DNA of 54,065 nucleotides from Streptomyces spongiae (GCF_009377185.1 NZ_VJZC01000014.1:1-54065); one strand, 5' to 3'. Counted from the stretch's first letter, positions 8,342 through 17,088 are shown. Notes: a model not told the origin generated them from the sequence alone. Numbers and translations: made by a program.

Positions 8342-8667
8342 CTCCGCCAGCTAATCGTCCGACTGCAGTCCCGCAGACGGCCTCGCCGACGATGTCCTGC
8401 ACAGCGATCGAGTCGCGTATCCCCATGAGCGGTCGAGTCGTCGCGGGGCTCCCGGCGGCCACGTCAAGTGAGCGATCCAACGGCGACAAGCTCACAGCCA
8501 TACCCGGAACCCCTGGGCCCGACAATCCTACGAATGACCGTCTCATACCCACGCTTGGAAGGTAGGCCAAGCTCACCCCTGGTCGACAGTCGTCCCGCAC
8601 CCGCGGGTAGCTCCCTCGTCGACCACCCATTCGGACCACCGTCTCGCACCCCGGCACCGATCATTTT
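8342..8667. other. Intergenic stretch between IS110 and the ATPase remnant
   Basis: Short open frames exist on both strands but none has a plausible start or family resemblance. It probably includes the decayed downstream part of the ATPase gene that ends at 8668, since that gene stops far short of family length. I see no regulatory element. Confidence 0.35.
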
Positions 8668-8952
8668 CTAGAGGAAGTCCACCTTTAGGAGCTTCTTGAC
8701 GTCCGCCAGGTCGACTGTGCGGACGTTCGCGTCGTCAGTGGGGTCTACCGCCGTCACAGACAGCCCGAAATAGGCCGGAATGCGTCTGGCTAGCCGCTCA
8801 AGAGGCGCAGCGTCCGCACTGCTGACCAGGTCGCTGAGGAACACGTCCAGGGCGCCATCCTTCAATGCATAGGTGAGCCTGATCACGACCTCGGAGCAGT
8901 CGGGATCGAGGTCCACTATGAAGGAGGCCAGAGGGCCGTACTGTCCGCAGTT

Positions 8953-10731
8953 TGTCGGCGACGGCTGAAAAAGTGGTTCTGGATCACTTTCAGTGCCAGG
9001 GCCACGGAGGGTCACCGAAACCGCGATCATGAACGGTCGTGGGTGATGTGCTCCTCCAGGACCTGTGGTTTCACCAGGTCGAGGGTGTCGAGGTAGAAGA
9101 CGCCGTGTCCGAAGGCGAGTTGGTGACTGTCCGGGCCCGGACAGGTGCGGAGCAGGCCGCGTGTCCGGCGTGCGGGACCCTGTCGTCCCGGGTTCACAGC
9201 CGGTACGTGCGTCGGCTCGCCGACAGTGCGGTCGGCGGCCGTCGGGTGCTGATCGAGTTACAGGTGCGGCGGTTGCGTTGTCGTGAACGTGCCTGCCGGC
9301 AGGCGACGTTCGCCGAGCAGGTCGACGGGCTGACTTTCCGGCATGGGCGGCGAAGTGCCGGTCTGCAGAAGGTGCTTGAACGCCTGGCGGTGATGCTGGC
9401 CGGTCGGGCCGGCGCCCGCTTCGCCGAGGTCCTGACGGCCCAGGTGAGCAAGTCGACGCTGCTGCGGCTGATCCGCCGCCTGCCCGAGCCCGAACCCACC
9501 ACACCGCGCGTCTTGGGAGTGGACGAGTTCGCGCTGCGCAAGGGGCACAACTACGGCACGATCCTGATCGACATCGAGACCCGTCAGCCCATCGACCTGC
9601 TGCCGGACCGGACCACGACGACGGTGGCCCGGTGGCTCGCCGGTCACCCTGGTGTCGAAGTGATCTGCAGAGACCGCTCGACCGCCTTTGCCGAGGCCGG
9701 ACGGATCGGCGCCCCCGAAGCGGTCCATGTCGCGGATCGCTGGCACATCTGGTCCAACCTTTCCGAGGCCGTCGAAAAGACCGTCGTCCAGCACCGCGCC
9801 CTGCTCCGCGAACCGCACGACTGCGCAGCCACACCGATCAGTGCGGCCATGAAGACGATGGAACTCCAACCGCACGCCGCGCCGGGGCCGCGGACAGCAG
9901 GCCGCCTGTCCGACCGGATCCGGGAACAGCACACAGCCGTCCATGCCCTCCTCGGCAAGGGAGTTGGGCTGCGAGCGATCGGCCGTGACCTCGGCCTGGC
10001 CCGCAACACCGTCCGTCGCCTCGCCTACTCGACGAGCCCGGACGAACTCCTGGTCGGCCAGTGGACCGGCCGCACCAGCATCCTCGACCCCTACAAGCCC
10101 CACCTCCACGAGCGGTGGGCCGAGGGATGCACCGTCGCCCGCCGTCTGTTCGAGGAAATACGTGCGCGCGGTTACACCGGTGGCGAGAGCGTCGTGAAGA
10201 AGTACGTCGCCCGGCTCCGCGAAGCCTTCCCCCTCGATCCGCCCCGCAAGGCACCATCCGTGCGCGACGTGACCGGCTGGCTCACCCGCCGCCCCGACCG
10301 TCTCACTGACGACCAGGTCCAGCGACTCAAGGAGATTCTGGCCCGCTGCCCCGCGCTCGAGCGCACCGCGCATCACGTCCGCGCGTTCGCGGAGCTCATG
10401 AACAACCGCCAGGGCCACGCCCTGGACCAGTGGATGACGAGCGTGAAGGCCGACGACCTACCTGCCCTGCACACCTTCGTCACCGGCCTCGGCCAGGACC
10501 TCGACGCCGTCGTCGCCGGCCTCAGCCTGCGCTACAGCTCCGGCGCTGTCGAAGGCCACAACATCAAGATCAAGATGCTGAAGCGGCAGATGTTCGGCCG
10601 CGCCAACTTCGACCTGCTCCGCAAACGGGTCCTCCTCAGCGCGCGAGGCCGTTCATGATCGCGGTTTCGGTAACCCTCCGTGGCCCTGGCACTGAAAGTG
10701 ATCCAGAACCACGATTCACGCGTCGCCGACA
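8953..10731 (+). mobile_element. ISL3-family insertion sequence, apparently complete
   Basis: The element is 1779 bp. Its ends read TGTCGGCGACG inward from both sides, and with small gaps the inverted repeat continues for about 90 bp (including GTGGTTCTGGATCACTTTCA and GAAACCGCGATCATGAACG). It is flanked by a 7-bp direct repeat CGCAGTT at 8946-8952 and 10732-10738. It carries one full-length transposase. A truncated second copy, in the same orientation, lies at 30164-30473. Confidence 0.88.
9039..10658 (+). CDS. ISL3-family transposase, full length
   Basis: A 539-residue transposase with GTG start inside the element end. It has an N-terminal zinc-finger-like region (CPACGTLSSRVHSRY, with later paired Cys in RCRERAC), a helix-turn-helix segment near residues 105-145, and the DDE domain: first Asp in LGVDEFALRKG, second in VICRDRSTAFAEAG, Glu in GAVEGHNIKIKMLKR. 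A second helix-turn-helix (GVGLRAIGRDLGLARNTVRRL) lies within the insertion domain. No frameshift or nonsense codon is visible, so this is the likeliest functional transposase in the window. Confidence 0.92.
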   Translation: MGDVLLQDLWFHQVEGVEVEDAVSEGELVTVRARTGAEQAACPACGTLSSRVHSRYVRRLADSAVGGRRVLIELQVRRLRCRERACRQATFAEQVDGLTFRHGRRSAGLQKVLERLAVMLAGRAGARFAEVLTAQVSKSTLLRLIRRLPEPEPTTPRVLGVDEFALRKGHNYGTILIDIETRQPIDLLPDRTTTTVARWLAGHPGVEVICRDRSTAFAEAGRIGAPEAVHVADRWHIWSNLSEAVEKTVVQHRALLREPHDCAATPISAAMKTMELQPHAAPGPRTAGRLSDRIREQHTAVHALLGKGVGLRAIGRDLGLARNTVRRLAYSTSPDELLVGQWTGRTSILDPYKPHLHERWAEGCTVARRLFEEIRARGYTGGESVVKKYVARLREAFPLDPPRKAPSVRDVTGWLTRRPDRLTDDQVQRLKEILARCPALERTAHHVRAFAELMNNRQGHALDQWMTSVKADDLPALHTFVTGLGQDLDAVVAGLSLRYSSGAVEGHNIKIKMLKRQMFGRANFDLLRKRVLLSARGRS

Positions 10732-11041
10732 CGCAGTTCGCGTCGTATCCGATATGGAGGGTCAGGGTGACCTTCGGGATCCGGCCGCGCGCCTGTTCCT
10801 TCTCACCCGCAACGTAGAGGCGGTGCGCGTCAAGGAACTCCGCGTAGCATTCTGCAGAGAAGTCCTCGATGCGCAGCACGCTGTCTTTCTTCGCCAGGAA
10901 GAGCTTGAATAATTTGGCCAGCGAGGTCTTTCCCGTGTTGTTGCGGCCGACGCACAATGTCACGTCGTCAGTGAAGGACAGTTCGGTCTCACGCAGCAAC
11001 CTGAAATTCTGGATTACGGCCTTGGTCAGGTGGGGTGGCAT

Positions 11042-11661
11042 CGGAGTCTTGCGGCTGGGCAACTCGCTCAAGCCAGCTCGTTGGCCCGGAATGACACCAC
11101 TCATACCGGTTTGAGACACCCCAACTCCCTGCCGCGCACCGATGCCTATGAGGACTTGAACTCGAGCACTCGACGAACGGATGAGCCCCGTACCGCGCTC
11201 ACGCCTCCTCAGGCCCTGGGGCTGCATCATGCCACCGGGAACGCCTCCCGTTTCACACTTCCCTCATACCTGTCAATTTCGATCACGCTAGATCATCAGC
11301 AGACACAAAGCAGTCGACTGCTGAAAGTGGGTCCGCTACTGCGGCCTTACGGGGCAGCCTCAGTACCTACTCCCGCCGAGCAGCAAGGTCACGGATCGTC
11401 AGGGAGCGCACTTCAGACGGTGAGCGGCTGGGGTAGAGAGCCCATTGAGGAGAACCGGCATGCCGGAGACCGCGGCGTCATCACAGGAGTGTCGCCTCAC
11501 GATCTCTCGACCCAAGGCCGCCTCGCTGTGGGGGGCTCTTCGCCGGGAGGGGCCCGGGCCGATCTCCATGACAACGCACCGCACCGGACTGAGCCTGAAA
11601 CGGGACCACCGGCCACTAGGCGGGATCTTCGGGGACGGACTCAGCGCGGTGTGCGCTGGCG
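11042..11661. other. 620-bp stretch without a confident gene
   Basis: One frame on the + strand begins with ATG at 11459 eight bases after GAGGAG (MPETAASSQECRLTIS) and runs to 11744, overlapping the 3' end of the nuclease gene on the other strand. I do not recognise it and hold it unlikely. Nothing else in the interval looks coding. Confidence 0.3.
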
Positions 11662-12378
11662 TCAGTGTGTCGTGCTTTGGATGCCGAGGACGTCGTAAAG
11701 GTGCTCACCGTGGGCCCATCGTTTCAATTCCGGGCGGCCCATGAGGATGAGCTGGTGATGCTGGGCGAAGTCGATCGCCGGCTGCGTGAAGCAGTTGAGC
11801 GCGATCATGATCGGGAGATCGGCTCCGTGGTGCGGGCGGGCCGTCCCGTTGAACTTCTGCACGTGGCCTGACCCGACTGGGCTCTGATACTGCTTGCACT
11901 GCACGATCAGGAGGCGGTCTTCGTCATCGCGGGCAGTGATGTCCACGCCGAGGTCACCAGCGCCTCCGACCCGCTTGGGACGCCGGAATCCGTCACGGGC
12001 CAGGAGATCAGTGCATGCCTGCTCGAAACCCGTCGCGCTCATCGCGTAAAGCTGCTTCATCTTGAAGGTCAGCGCGTCCTCTTCGATCGCATCGCCAGAG
12101 GGCGCGGCGAACGTGTCGTCCGCGTTGGCGTAGGTGTTGGCGCCGAACAGAAACGACAGGATTCTGCCGAGCAGGAGGAGCATGGGCAGTCCGCCGACCA
12201 CGAAGAGCCCGGTCCACCACGGGTGATCGGCTATCAGCCCCCACAAATCTACGGTGATCCACTGACCGACGTCCTCGGTGAGCCACTCCCAGAGCATCTT
12301 TCCGACGGCCAGCGCGATGACCGTATACAGCAGGAACTTCAGCAGCGGGTCGAGCGACCCGTCCTCGTCGAACACCAC
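11662..12378 (-). CDS. Membrane-anchored Mrr-like restriction endonuclease
   Basis: About 238 residues from a GTG start behind CTGGAGGT (VVFDEDGSLDPLLKFLLY). Two transmembrane helices occupy residues 12-30 (LLKFLLYTVIALAVGKML) and 55-75 (WTGLFVVGGLPMLLLLGRI). The C-terminal half is an Mrr_cat-type PD-(D/E)xK domain: Glu in GFEQACTDLL, Asp in GAGDLGVDITA and QCK in LLIVQCKQY, followed by conserved GSGHVQKFNG. Known Mrr-family nucleases cut modified or foreign DNA. A frameshifted paralogue is directly upstream in the same direction, consistent with a former defence region. Confidence 0.82.
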   Translation of the reverse strand: MVFDEDGSLDPLLKFLLYTVIALAVGKMLWEWLTEDVGQWITVDLWGLIADHPWWTGLFVVGGLPMLLLLGRILSFLFGANTYANADDTFAAPSGDAIEEDALTFKMKQLYAMSATGFEQACTDLLARDGFRRPKRVGGAGDLGVDITARDDEDRLLIVQCKQYQSPVGSGHVQKFNGTARPHHGADLPIMIALNCFTQPAIDFAQHHQLILMGRPELKRWAHGEHLYDVLGIQSTTH

Positions 12379-12418
12379 ACCTCCAGACGTCTTGGGCAGC
12401 GAACACGCTCTTTGCCAG

Positions 12419-12982
12419 TCATGCCGCACGCCTGAATCGGCTCGGTCGAGAGCGCGCGGACAATCCGAGGAGCTCGTGCAGAGCGGCACCGTCCTCGGCC
12501 CAGCGCCGTAGCTTTTCCCGGTCGATCCAGTGGACGCCGTGCCGGTCGCCCCACGCCATGGCATCGCGGGTGAAGGATCCGTTGGTGACGACGACAGCGT
12601 GATCGGCTTTGTGGACCGGCCCGGCCGTCCCCTTCACCGCGTACATCACAGCTGAGCCCACCTCCCGCCGACGCGGGTGTGCTTGGCCTGCACCACGATC
12701 CGGCCGCGCTGCGGATGGTCACCGATGACGTCGGCGGCCTGGTCGCCGCCGCCACCCACTCTTCGGGCCAGCCAGCCGTCGCGGACCAGCAGATCCCGCA
12801 GGGCGTACTCGAAGCGACGGTCGTCCATGGTGTCGAACTCCGCGAGCGTGATCCACAGAGTGGCCAGCCGCTCCCGGCGTGCTCGCTGGGGCTCGTCGCG
12901 GAATCGCCCGGGTGGTCTTGGTGATGTTGTCGGCTCCGAGGGTTTTCAGGACGCCGATGGCGCGCTTGCGTAGGATCGCCAT
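12419..12982 (-). pseudogene. Mrr-like restriction endonuclease with two frameshifts
   Basis: The frame starts MAILRKRAIGVLKTLGADNI at 12982, shifts by an apparent one-base insertion near 12905 (ITKTTRAI then RDEPQRARRERLATLW in another frame), continues as MDDRRFEYALRDLLVRDGW with catalytic-type Asp in QAADVIGD and QAK in IVVQAKHTRVGG, then shifts again by a one-base deletion near 12660 into SAVMYAVKGTAGPVHKADHAVVVTNG and ends near HELLGLSARS. Restoring both bases would give one uninterrupted protein of about 187 residues with an Mrr_cat-type core. As read it is inactive; sequencing errors are an alternative. Confidence 0.7.
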
Positions 12983-13098
12983 GGCCCGTGGTCCGGTCCC
13001 GGTGCAGGGCGGTTGCAAGTTCCGGGGTCGTGCGGCTGGTCGGGTTGTGACCGGTTGGGACGCATGACAGAGCAGGCACGGGTCACCTCGTGATCACT

Positions 13099-13246
13099 GT
13101 GGTGTCTATAAGAGCGGTGTTCCGTAGTGCCGTTACGGCTCCAGCCCGCTGTCAGCGTGGTCCCCGCCGATGCGGGGGTGTTCCCAAGTCGTCCGGGTCC
13201 TGGCCGCGGATGCCGAGACGGTCCCCAAAGCATAGAGATGGCCGTA
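13099..13246. CRISPR. Possible remnant of a type I-E-like CRISPR array
   Basis: A 29-bp unit at 13157-13185 (GTGGTCCCCGCC...GCGGGGGTGTTCCC, with internal CCCCGC/GCGGGG dyad) has the length, dyad and sequence style of actinomycete type I-E repeats. A degenerate 25-bp unit at 13099-13123 shares both ends (GTGGT and GGTGTTCC) and is followed by exactly 33 bases before the good repeat. At 61-bp period downstream (13218) GGTCCCC recurs in register, as a decayed terminal repeat might. No cas genes are in the window. A chance GC-rich dyad cannot be excluded. Confidence 0.4.
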
Positions 13247-13479
13247 GGTGAAGCCGTGGGCGAGCCAGACGGCGGTCGTGCCGCCCGCCACGGTCACTGC
13301 CTCCGGGATGCCTCTGTAGCCGCGGCCTGCCACGCGGGCCATGCAGTCCAGGGGAGCGTGAGCAGCCCCGAGCCGGCGACCGCGGCCAAGCCGTTTGCCC
13401 ACGAGAGGTGACCGCCGGAGCCGGAGCCGCCCAATAGTCCCCTCGCAGGTCACGGGGCTCTGGTCGTGGAACCCGCCGG
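13247..13479. other. Gap holding a fragment of a membrane-protein-like frame
   Basis: On the - strand a frame crossing 13200-13330 encodes IPEAVTVAGGTTAVWLAHGFTYGH, which resembles a transmembrane segment of a small conserved membrane protein, but there is no proper start and the frame runs into the CRISPR-like region. It is probably a remnant. Nothing else was recognised. Confidence 0.3.
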
Positions 13480-14256
13480 TCAGCCCGCGCCGACGAGACT
13501 GATGCCCCCGTCAACCGGGAGGACGACTCCGGTCACGTACGACGAGGCACGGCTCGCGAGGTACACCACGGCGCCGGCGATGTCATCTGCTGCACCGATG
13601 CGCTGCAGGGGAGCCACGCGCTCCAGGTTGGCCCGCTCCTCCTTGAGGGTGGCGGCCATCATCTTCGACTCGAACGGTCCGGGGGCGATGGCATTGACCG
13701 TGATGCCTGACGGCCCCAGCGTGATCGCCAGGCTGCGCGTCAGGTGGTGCAGCCCGGCCTTGCTTGCCGAGTAGGCGTAGGTGGGCATGAGCGGCACGCG
13801 CAGTCCGTCAATCGAACCGACGTTGATGACCCGTGCCGGGTCACCGGGCGTGCCGGTGGACTCCAGCAGTGGCAACAGGGCCTGCACCAGAAGGAACGGT
13901 GCACGGAGGTTCAGGTTCATGACTTTGTCCCAGCCGGAGACCGGATAGGACTCGACCGGCGCACCCCAGGCGGCGCCCGCGTTGTTGACCAGGATGTCCA
14001 CCGCCGAGACGCGGCTGATGACCTCGTCCGCGAAGTCCCGGCAGCCCTCCGGCGAGGACAGGTCTGCCACCAGCGGCACCACCGACCCGTACGCCGACAA
14101 CTCCCGGGCGGCCCGGTCGCAGGCCTCGGCATCCCGGGAGGCGATGTAGGTCGTGGCACCGGCTCGGAGAAGCCCCCGAGCGGCCATCAGGCCGATGCCC
14201 CGGCTGCCTCCCGTCACGATCGCGGTCTTCCCCCTCAGATCGAACAGCGTCTCCAT
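13480..14256 (-). CDS. SDR-family oxidoreductase (first gene of the catabolic island)
   Basis: A 258-residue classical SDR: TGGSRGIG (residues 15-22), DILVNNAG, the Ser in VINVGSIDG and YSASK, and the C-terminal VTGVVLPVDGGISLV. ATG 14256 follows GAGAGGAG. It lies 138 bp downstream of the N-demethylase-like operon on the same strand, with its own copy of the CCCCC-RNNY-GGG motif at 14365-14379, so it probably has a separate promoter in the same regulon. The likely role is oxidation or reduction of an alcohol or ketone intermediate; the substrate is unknown. Confidence 0.88.
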   Translation of the reverse strand: METLFDLRGKTAIVTGGSRGIGLMAARGLLRAGATTYIASRDAEACDRAARELSAYGSVVPLVADLSSPEGCRDFADEVISRVSAVDILVNNAGAAWGAPVESYPVSGWDKVMNLNLRAPFLLVQALLPLLESTGTPGDPARVINVGSIDGLRVPLMPTYAYSASKAGLHHLTRSLAITLGPSGITVNAIAPGPFESKMMAATLKEERANLERVAPLQRIGAADDIAGAVVYLASRASSYVTGVVLPVDGGISLVGAG

Positions 14257-14364
14257 CAGCCTCTCCTCTCAGCAGTGCCCGGCCAGGAGGGCAGCAGGCA
14301 TCGGACCACGTTCATCGTGAGGCGCGCGTCCACCAGGTGCAGGCGAGTTGGGCAGGGAACTCCA

Positions 14365-14379
14365 CCCGCTCGGGGGACA
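14365..14379 (-). promoter_or_regulatory. Island motif copy 1 (TGTCCCCCGAGCGGG)
   Basis: Read on the - strand the site is TGT-CCCCC-GAGC-GGG, matching the shared consensus CAT-CCCCC-RNNY-GGG except for the first two bases. It lies 109 bp upstream of the SDR start at 14256 and just beyond the stop of the demethylase-like gene. Confidence 0.65.
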
Positions 14380-14393
14380 CTTCGATCACCGGA

Positions 14394-15437
14394 TCAGGAA
14401 GACCGCTCCAAGTACGGGAGCACAAGCGGGCCATAGACGTGGAAGCCCTTGTGGTGCACCAGGTCGTCGGGCACCTCTTTGATAACCCGCATGGAGCTTG
14501 CCGACCACTCTGGCACCGACGCGATCTGCTCCAGCGAGATCGACTGCACCGAGATGGTGTACAGCACGGCACCGGTCAGGGGCAGCCGCACGAAGTGCGA
14601 CAGCTCGCTGCGCATCCGGACGTCGGTGCCGACGGTGTCGAGCCGGGGATCGGCCAGGTAGGCATCGGCCTTCGGCGTCCACTCCGGGAACGCGTCCTTG
14701 GATCGATCGAGCCTTCCGCCGATCTGGAAGGCCCAGGGATTCCTGCGGTAGAGCTCGCCGATCGGCATCGTGGACAGGAAGCGTTCTGATCGGTCCACGG
14801 TCCCGTCGTCCATCACGCGCGGGACGGTCCCGTGCACCTCGTGGAAGTTCATGCCGACGACGAACGTGGGCGACCAACCCATCGAGAACGTGACCAGCAC
14901 AGTGTCGACGTACAGCCGAGCGGACCGGTGGTCCAGCAGCAACAGGTCCTCCTGCACCTGCCGGCCGATGTACTCCAGAGGCTCCATGCCCAGGGAGCTC
15001 AGATCACCGAATGCGAACTCACGTTCCAGCCCGAGTCGACGGTTCGTCCAGAGCCATCCGTCGGCGCGCCGCGTCAACGCAAAGTCGTCCGGGTACTCGG
15101 AACCGAGTCGGCGCATGAGGAACAGCATCGCATCCCACTGAGCCGGCAGCATGTGCGGGAGTGAGGTGAAGCGAACCGGGTCTCGGTCGAGGATGCGACT
15201 GCGTATCCGCACGCAGCGCTCGTAGTTGTGGTTGACCAGGAGCGCCCTGCCACCCCACGTTCCCGCCGCGGTCGACCGGGGCGCCAACGCGGGCTCGACG
15301 TCCACGCGCGGCTCGATGCTCGCCTTCTCCAGCGGAAAGGGGAAGTCCTCGATGCGGCTGTTCTCGTACTCATCGTCTGCCAGTACGTTCATCCTCGTCT
15401 CGCTCTCGCTCTCGCTCTCGCTCTCGGAAGCTGTCAC
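14394..15437 (-). CDS. Haem-dependent oxidative N-demethylase-like protein (DUF3445/HODM alpha)
   Basis: A 347-residue protein of the DUF3445 family, whose studied members are the haem subunit of oxidative N-demethylase acting on dimethylamine-type secondary amines. Family features are the Pro/Phe-rich opening after an acidic head (RIEDFPFPLEKASIEPRVDVEP), LPHMLPAQWDAMLFLMRRL, and GWSPTFVVGMNFHEVHGTVPR in the core. The GTG start at 15437 overlaps the reductase stop by 4 bp (GTGA). The N-terminus has a Ser-Glu repeat encoded by a hexanucleotide repeat; ATG 15392 (MNVLADDEYENS) is an alternative start. Family assignment is by recognition and the substrate is inferred only as an N-alkyl amine. 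Confidence 0.75.
   Translation of the reverse strand: MTASESESESESETRMNVLADDEYENSRIEDFPFPLEKASIEPRVDVEPALAPRSTAAGTWGGRALLVNHNYERCVRIRSRILDRDPVRFTSLPHMLPAQWDAMLFLMRRLGSEYPDDFALTRRADGWLWTNRRLGLEREFAFGDLSSLGMEPLEYIGRQVQEDLLLLDHRSARLYVDTVLVTFSMGWSPTFVVGMNFHEVHGTVPRVMDDGTVDRSERFLSTMPIGELYRRNPWAFQIGGRLDRSKDAFPEWTPKADAYLADPRLDTVGTDVRMRSELSHFVRLPLTGAVLYTISVQSISLEQIASVPEWSASSMRVIKEVPDDLVHHKGFHVYGPLVLPYLERSS
15401..15426. repeat. Hexanucleotide tandem repeat inside the demethylase N-terminus
   Basis: CGCTCT is repeated four times plus a partial unit, encoding ESESESESE on the - strand. Because the unit is six bases, copy-number change would lengthen or shorten an acidic head without shifting the frame. 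Confidence 0.85.
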
Positions 15438-16363
15438 AGGTCGAGGACCAGCTCGCCACGTGCACGCGAGACACAGATGAGCATCTGCTCTCCCGCGTCC
15501 CGGTCAGCTGCTTCGAGGTAGTCGTCCCGGTGGATCACGTCTCCTGACACCACGCCGGTGAGACACTCACCGCAGAAGCCGCGCCGGCACTGGCTCCGCA
15601 CGGATAGTCCGGCTGCGTCCAGCGCAGAGAGGACGGTTTCGTCCGGCGCTACCTGGACGCGGCGACCGGACCGACTGGTCCTCACGGTGAATGGCTCGCC
15701 AGGGGCCAGCGTCACGGCGAATGGCTCGGAATGCACCCGGGTCGACGGCCAGCAGGCCGCGAGCGCCGCTTCCCGGACAGCGTCGATCATCGACTCGGGT
15801 CCGCACACGTAGAGGTGCGTGCCGACGGGCTGGCGCACCAGCAGATCCGTCAGGGTGGTGGCGAAATCCGACCTCGACCCGTGCAGGTGCAGTTTGTCGC
15901 CCGCGGCCGCCGCGAGCTCGGCGGCCAAGACGTGGTCGCGCGCGACGTAGTGCACCTCGAAGTCGTGGTTCCACCGTGCGTGTGACCGCGCGTGCGACAC
16001 GATGGGGGTGACTCCGATGCCGCCGGCGAGCAGCAAATGTCGACGCGCCGACCACACAGGAGGGAACTCGCTCACCGGCTGCCGTGCGCGGATCGTTTGC
16101 CCGACTCGGAGCTGGTGCATCCACAGCGAGCCCCCGTCTCCGTCGGGTTGGCGCCGGACCGAGATCGTGTACGCCGCAGGCTCAAAGCCGTCACCTGTCA
16201 GCGAGTAGGAGTTGAAGCGTCCCGTCCGCCACTCGACCGGCAGGTTGCTTCCGGGCACGTACCCAGGCAGGTCTCCGCCGGCAGGCACCAACGCCAGGGT
16301 CCGCACCTCAGCCGAGTGCTCGACGATGCCGTCGACGACCAGCTGCATCAGCTCCCTGGTCAT
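15434..16363 (-). CDS. PDR/VanB-type ferredoxin-NAD(P)+ reductase (N-demethylase reductase)
   Basis: A 309-residue electron-transfer flavoprotein with FMN/FAD-binding beta-barrel (FNSYSLTGDG; AAYTISVRR), NAD-binding domain (LLAGGIGVTPIVSHAR and the LYVCGPESMIDAVR motif) and a C-terminal plant-type 2Fe-2S domain with ligands in SQCRRGFCGECLTG and MLICVSRA. It would pass electrons from NAD(P)H to the haem subunit encoded next. The ATG at 16363 overlaps the upstream DmmA-like stop (ATGA), and its own stop overlaps the DUF3445 start, so all three genes are coupled. Confidence 0.88.
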   Translation of the reverse strand: MTRELMQLVVDGIVEHSAEVRTLALVPAGGDLPGYVPGSNLPVEWRTGRFNSYSLTGDGFEPAAYTISVRRQPDGDGGSLWMHQLRVGQTIRARQPVSEFPPVWSARRHLLLAGGIGVTPIVSHARSHARWNHDFEVHYVARDHVLAAELAAAAGDKLHLHGSRSDFATTLTDLLVRQPVGTHLYVCGPESMIDAVREAALAACWPSTRVHSEPFAVTLAPGEPFTVRTSRSGRRVQVAPDETVLSALDAAGLSVRSQCRRGFCGECLTGVVSGDVIHRDDYLEAADRDAGEQMLICVSRARGELVLDL

Positions 16364-17004
16364 CGGAGCTGGCTCGCGAGGTACGCGGCGCGATGTCCTG
16401 AGAAGTTGTACTCCACCACCAGCACGACTTGGCAGGTCGGGCAACGAACCGCGTCCCCGACTGCCGCCCGCGCTGGAAAGATGTCGCGACAGTGGACGCA
16501 GAAGAGCTCTCGGACAGCGTCGGTCGACGACCAGTGGACGCCGTCGGCCGACTGCGTCTCCCTGTCGAGGCAGCGGGTGACCACTTCCTCCGGCTCGAAT
16601 CCGAGCGAAAGTGCGACAGACCTGAGTGCGTAGACGTCGCGCTCGCTGCCGACCAGAGCCACGATCTCGCCGACAGTCATCTGGGCCGTGATCGCCACGA
16701 GGTCCTCACGCACCGACTCGTCGAAGGCGGTGTACTCGACGTCCCTGACGCGAGCCGGTCCGGAAGCCCGTACCTCGGCGGCCTCGCGGCGCACGGCTTC
16801 GGCGCCGCCCAGGCTCTCCGGTAGATCCAGCACCTGCACCAGCAGCAACCCGCGAGCACGCGGCAGTGCGCCATCCGGCTCGTGTTCGGGGACGTTCGTC
16901 TGCGAACGCGAGATGCCGTCTGGGCGGCGCACGGCATGCCGCCGCAGAGCCACGGCCGGGCACCCGCGGGTCATGTCGGGGACGGGTACGTGAGCGCCCA
17001 TCAC
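16360..17004 (-). CDS. DmmA-like subunit of a dimethylamine-monooxygenase-type enzyme
   Basis: A 214-residue protein whose C-terminus matches the DmmA-like zinc-ribbon-type domain: FCVHCRDIF, RCPTCQVVLVVEYNFSGHRAAYLA. The middle (DLVAITAQMTVGEIVALVGSERDVYALRSVALSLGF) is a Rossmann-like region typical of the partner subunit. Start ATG 17004 or 17001 follows GAGGGGGTGTT. First gene of the three-gene operon DmmA-like, reductase, DUF3445; that trio is the known composition of dimethylamine monooxygenase / oxidative N-demethylase. Transcription is divergent from the RidA gene through two motif copies. Confidence 0.75.
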   Translation of the reverse strand: MMGAHVPVPDMTRGCPAVALRRHAVRRPDGISRSQTNVPEHEPDGALPRARGLLLVQVLDLPESLGGAEAVRREAAEVRASGPARVRDVEYTAFDESVREDLVAITAQMTVGEIVALVGSERDVYALRSVALSLGFEPEEVVTRCLDRETQSADGVHWSSTDAVRELFCVHCRDIFPARAAVGDAVRCPTCQVVLVVEYNFSGHRAAYLASQLR

Positions 17005-17088
17005 AGAACACCCCCTCGATCACTCTCGTAGGCAGATCCAGGATGACCCGGCTGCGCCTGGCCTCGCGGGCGGTACAGCTTCATGCCG

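Larger units (their letters stand above)
8668..11041 (-). pseudogene. OLD/RecF-like ATPase, split by an ISL3 element and 3'-truncated
   Basis: The N-terminal half is 10739-11041 (MPPHLTKAVIQNFRLL, Walker A VGRNNTGKTSLAKLF near residues 32-46). The C-terminal half is 8668-8952 (YGPLASFIVDLDPDCSE to KKLLKVDFL). Deleting the IS plus one copy of the 7-bp target duplication joins the halves in frame as GYDANC-GQYGPL. Even rejoined the product is only about 197 residues, where OLD-type ATPase-nucleases usually exceed 500, so Walker B and the Toprim domain were already lost. Such proteins act in DNA repair or anti-phage defence; this copy is dead. Confidence 0.8.

Noticed and set aside
14394..17004. 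Naming the operon as dimethylamine monooxygenase with gene symbols
   Set aside because: The families match, but the surrounding pathway points to a larger substrate and paralogues may act on other N-methyl amines.
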